DNA from: an uncultured Thermanaerothrix sp.
GTDB lineage: Bacteria; Chloroflexota; Anaerolineae; Anaerolineales; Anaerolineaceae
Direction: 5' to 3'
DNA length: 64,000 nt
NCBI RefSeq assembly: GCF_938028735.1
Contig: NZ_CALIMF010000005.1
Span: 1 to 64,000 of the forward strand
Program-made: the position numbers and the translations under genes
Shown here: positions 63,031 through 64,000 of the stretch, in pieces
How positions within the stretch are numbered: the first letter of the stretch is position 1
Layout of the letters: each line of letters opens with the position of its first letter
The notes under the pieces: model-generated
Seen by the model: the letters and a program-made list of their open reading frames with translations, nothing else
What the model was told of the DNA's origin: nothing
Databases searched by the model: none

Positions 63031-63500
63031 GGTTGGCCTCTTTCACTGGGCAGCGGAGTCTCAGATGCTTCGGCGAGCACATGTCGGCGCAGAATCTGCA
63101 TGGCCTGAACCACACACTCCCGTTCGGCCGGGGATAAAGTGGTCAGCAAGCCGAGAAAATAGGCCTGGGTTTGCGCCTGGGCAGCCACCAGGATGGCCTC
63201 TCCCGCCTGGGTCAGGCGCAAACGCACACGGCGACGATCATGCGCATCACCGACCCGCTCTACCCAGCCCATGCGGACAAGTTTATCTACCAACGCGGTG
63301 GTGGTCGGGCGGGTCAGTCCCAGGTGCTCTGCCAAATCGGAAATCGAGGCCATCTGCCGACGGATGAAGATCAACGCCCGAAACTGCGGCACGCTCATGC
63401 GCGGATCACGGTGACGGCGCATCTGGCTGCGAATAACCCGGCTAACTCCCATCACCACTTCCAAAACTTCCTGTACACATTGCTCAAGATCGCTAGTCAT
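63027..63500 (-). CDS. MarR-family transcriptional regulator
   Basis: A 157-residue winged-helix repressor. The recognition core is SISDLAEHLGLTRPTTTALVDKLVRMGWVERVGDAHDRRRVRLRLTQAGEAIL (about residues 51-104), including the wing DRRRVRLRL. It is the first gene of the exporter operon, and its ATG lies inside the right half of the palindromic operator, which points to autorepression relieved by a ligand that is perhaps the exporter substrate. Confidence 0.93.
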   Translation of the reverse strand: MTSDLEQCVQEVLEVVMGVSRVIRSQMRRHRDPRMSVPQFRALIFIRRQMASISDLAEHLGLTRPTTTALVDKLVRMGWVERVGDAHDRRRVRLRLTQAGEAILVAAQAQTQAYFLGLLTTLSPAERECVVQAMQILRRHVLAEASETPLPSERGQP

Positions 63501-63535
63501 AGTTTGAATTCCTAATAATTAGATGTTCAAACTAT
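63499..63535 (-). promoter_or_regulatory. MarR operator (long inverted repeat)
   Basis: ATAGTTTGAA (63499-63508) and TTCAAACTAT (63526-63535) are perfect 10-bp arms around a 17-nt centre that contains CTAATaATTAG, itself a palindrome. The repeat covers the -10 and the ATG of the MarR gene, the usual position for autorepression. Confidence 0.7.
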
Positions 63536-63559
63536 AATCTTGAAAACGGCAACCGTCAA
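63531..63559 (-). promoter_or_regulatory. Promoter of the marR-exporter operon
   Basis: TTGACG (63554-63559), a 17-nt spacer and TATAGT (63531-63536) on the minus strand, overlapped by the operator. Confidence 0.7.
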
Positions 63560-63645
63560 GAGCCCCGCTTCACCTATAGCCTTAAAAAAGGCTGTGGCGA
63601 CCAGATTCGCTCCATAAGTGTTTGAATCTCCACAACCCCCAGACA

Positions 63646-63661
63646 AAGAATCTAAGAATCT
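63646..63661. repeat. Tandem direct repeat AAGAATCT x2
   Basis: Two identical 8-bp copies directly adjacent. No function suggested. Confidence 0.5.
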
Positions 63662-63857
63662 TTTGAATTTGGTGGATAAACCGATAAGTCAGGTCATTAC
63701 CCCCCACATATGGGGGCATACGATGGGGCACCAGGAAAGCGTGGCAAGAACAAATGTGCGAGTTAATCTCCTTATCAAGAACGTTTTGCCTGGCGCTCCT
63801 TAAGGTGACTCCACTTTAAAGATCCCCAATTTTTTAGGTCAGCGTAGGTTTCCCGAC

Positions 63858-63886
63858 TTGTGAGTCGGGGTGAGATTTGCTAGAAT
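63858..63886 (+). promoter_or_regulatory. Promoter reading out of the right end
   Basis: TTGTGA (63858-63863), a 17-nt spacer ending in TGC, and TAGAAT (63881-63886): -35 and extended -10 both present. Transcription would start near 63893 and run off the window through at least 107 nt of leader with GGGCG/CGCCC and CCCTCTGC/GCAGGGGG pairings. Confidence 0.6.
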
Positions 63887-64000
63887 AATTCACGCACCGA
63901 TCATTCAGGGCGGACACCTGTCCCCCTTTCCCAGTAAACGCCCAAACGAGAACTGCTTTGGGGAAACCCTCTGCAAAGGCGCAGGGGGCATTGTTGGCTA

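Larger units (their letters stand above)
63501..64000. other. 500-bp gene-free right end
   Basis: Apart from the divergent MarR promoter/operator no protein gene is supported. It contains an AGCCTT/AAGGCT hairpin (63578-63593), a tandem AAGAATCT x2 (63646-63661), a CCCCCA/TGGGGG hairpin (63701-63716), a CCCGACT/AGTCGGG hairpin (63852-63869), and from about 63890 a candidate transcribed leader with hairpins. Confidence 0.5.

Noticed and set aside
63967-63988. c-di-GMP-I riboswitch at the right end
   Set aside because: GGGGAAACC and GCAAAGGC look similar to GEMM pieces, but the required GGGCAAACC ... GCAAAGCC order and the two stems do not fit.

Overview
The window reads as a chromosome segment of a moderately GC-rich bacterium, most likely Chloroflexota (class Anaerolineae-like). 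This assignment is inferred from gene content: DUF5667 protein beside an ECF sigma factor, a CHASE4/HD-GYP receptor, paired M16 peptidases, a membrane-anchored lamin-tail protein, lipoproteins with a lipobox, and a lipid-A-type acyltransferase without any LPS genes. I see no rRNA, tRNA, insertion sequence, prophage or CRISPR array. Genes are densely packed, with many 1-50 bp overlaps and frequent GTG/TTG starts. Several promoters carry an extended -10 (TGnTATAAT).

Layout. 1-4.2 kb: MacAB-like efflux operon plus a lipoprotein. 4.3-8.5 kb: a YacP-type NYN protein (minus) diverging from a lamin-tail protein, a DUF1992 protein and the recombination/replication cluster dnaX-ybaB-recR. 8.5-10.5 kb: a large membrane glycosyltransferase (minus). 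10.9-16.8 kb: ABC-2 exporter (ATPase plus two permeases), ogt, a DMT permease, era, a YhhN protein. 16.8-20.9 kb: YitT protein (minus), CHASE4-HAMP-GAF-HD-GYP receptor and a sandwich-fold hypothetical. 21-25.7 kb: UbiA prenyltransferase, rplS, an alpha/beta hydrolase with an AT-hook-like tail, a CDP-alcohol phosphotransferase and a PatA/LpxL-like acyltransferase. 25.8-27 kb: a two-gene unit behind a promoter carrying a perfect Gram-positive-type LexA (SOS) box. 27-31.7 kb: ParB/DUF4032 protein, phosphoesterase, acpS and an M16 peptidase pair (all minus).

31.8-37.2 kb: ferredoxin-NADP reductase-like protein, NAD-dependent epimerase, a repeat lipoprotein, gatB. 37.2-38.6 kb: DsrE/YedF protein and rsmG around a structured 304-bp gap. 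38.6-42.8 kb: glycan-use operon (GH2 beta-mannosidase-like, YdjC/ChbG deacetylase, GPH symporter). 43-46.7 kb: two-component system with a Met/His-rich sensor, ECF sigma factor and DUF5667 protein. 46.7-50.6 kb: ABC1 kinase, LCP protein, beta-propeller lipoprotein. 50.7-52.3 kb: DUF364 protein and a HAD phosphatase. 52.3-56.9 kb: minus-strand six-gene operon (PPC/DUF296, nucleoside hydrolase, ECF S, T, A1, A2), apparently for nucleoside or base uptake. 57-58.2 kb: MFS transporter. 58.3-61.4 kb: Fur-family regulator with a perfect 7-1-7 box, FeoB, a Cys-rich small protein and FeoA. 61.4-63.5 kb: MarR-controlled ABC exporter. The last 500 bp carry no gene; a good promoter at 63858-63886 reads off the right end into a structured leader.

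The most interesting candidate for something undescribed is the SOS-box unit at 25826-26956. A degenerate FtsK/HerA-like protein without a P-loop is paired there with a conserved-looking 82-residue protein. All family assignments come from reading motifs by eye, with no database search.
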